64,000 bases of DNA from Marinicella rhabdoformis (GTDB taxonomy: Bacteria > Pseudomonadota > Gammaproteobacteria > Xanthomonadales > Marinicellaceae): contig NZ_VTFS01000003.1 in assembly GCF_009671245.1 (NCBI RefSeq), positions 552,059-616,058 of the forward strand. The letters are read 5' to 3'. The translations under genes and the position numbers were made by a program. This document shows positions 63,866 through 64,000 of this stretch, piece after piece (the stretch's first letter is position 1; each line of letters begins with the position of its first letter). The notes under the pieces were generated by a model. It did no database searches and was not told the origin of the DNA. It saw only the letters and a list, made by a program, of their open reading frames with translations.

Positions 63866-64000
63866 TGGTCTAATAAACTCGGACATATTCTTAGCCTATA
63901 TAATACAAGAAACAGAGGTTAAAAAATGTCAAAGAAGCAAAGATTATCATTTACGGTTGAACAACGTCGTGATTATGCGAAGTTGATGGTTGAAGAAGGC
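63866..64000 (+). mobile_element. IS3-family element, left end (partial)
   Basis: The likely inverted-repeat end TGGTCTAATAAACTCGGACAT starts near 63866; the GGACA pattern is typical of IS3-type ends. The exact first base could be up to five bases earlier. The transposase orfA starts 60 bases inside. The element continues beyond the window. Confidence 0.75.
63926..64000 (+). CDS. IS3-family transposase OrfA, N-terminal part
   Basis: ATG at 63926 after ACAGAGG; the first 25 residues (SKKQRLSFTVEQRRDYAKLM, then VEEG) match the helix-turn-helix OrfA of IS3-type elements. The gene runs off the window. Confidence 0.85.
   Translation, partial: MSKKQRLSFTVEQRRDYAKLMVEEG

Overview
The window looks like chromosomal DNA of an AT-rich gammaproteobacterium. 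The core gene neighbourhoods (dciA-like / M23 peptidase / secA / mutT, dapD-dapE, phoP-phoQ-like, purC, pgi-apbC-dcd, hut) fit this, and three secreted proteins end in a short I-F-(S/A)-D-G-F-(E/D) tag that I associate with marine Marinicella-like bacteria. The genus is an inference from gene content; no rRNA or tRNA gene was seen. LAYOUT. 1-5 kb (minus strand): a tight operon dapD, arsC/Spx-like gene, dapE, dusA and a CtlX-type hydrolase, with two tandem structured repeats behind it. 4.6-9.1 kb: dciA-like gene, M23 peptidase, secA, mutT. 9.3-11.6 kb: an operon of an EAL-domain protein, a DUF6502-like protein and a secreted protein with a perfectly periodic 10-residue repeat. 11.6-17.5 kb: mazG (with a decayed duplicate of its 3' end), a PhoQ/PhoP-like system, a small basic secreted protein, rpe, a secreted tagged protein and djlA. 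17.5-23.9 kb (plus strand): purC, a Mpo1-like membrane protein, an unknown membrane-anchored protein, a predicted small RNA or leader, pgi, apbC/mrp, dcd and a Rossmann-fold protein. 23.9-30.3 kb (minus): modABC, monomeric isocitrate dehydrogenase and a secreted zinc metalloprotease. 30.4-35 kb (minus): hutU-hutH-hutG behind a MarR-type regulator that has its own palindromic operator. 35.3-48.9 kb: small membrane genes, a twice-frameshifted secreted-protein pseudogene, a Tet(M)-like ribosome-protection GTPase, a periplasmic M17 aminopeptidase, hemP under a Fur-box promoter, a 550-bp noncoding repeat field, cytochrome b561, a UDG-like protein, an M61 peptidase, a deoxynucleoside kinase, a TPR membrane protein and a DUF4442 protein. 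From about 49 kb to the right edge lies a genomic island: a P4-type integrase with tandem 12-bp upstream repeats, an unknown gene, iteron-like repeats, an AlpA-like regulator, a RepA-like AAA ATPase, a 52-bp perfect palindrome with an adjacent long hairpin, a second integrase-fold protein, a soluble VirD4/TraD-like ATPase, two secreted host-type proteins, a RadC-like JAB protein and a 1638-residue single-chain Type ISP restriction-modification enzyme. An IS3-family element truncates a membrane-protein gene at the right edge. HOW THE GENES WORK TOGETHER. The left part is housekeeping: lysine/peptidoglycan precursor synthesis, secretion, nucleotide sanitation, histidine degradation, molybdate uptake. 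The island reads as an integrative mobilizable element with its own replication module (iterons, RepA-like ATPase, palindromic origin-like structures) and a restriction system as main cargo. The most unusual items are the palindrome/iteron replication region, the EAL-DUF6502-repeat-protein operon, the tandem structured repeats, the predicted small RNA ahead of pgi, and the shared C-terminal tag.
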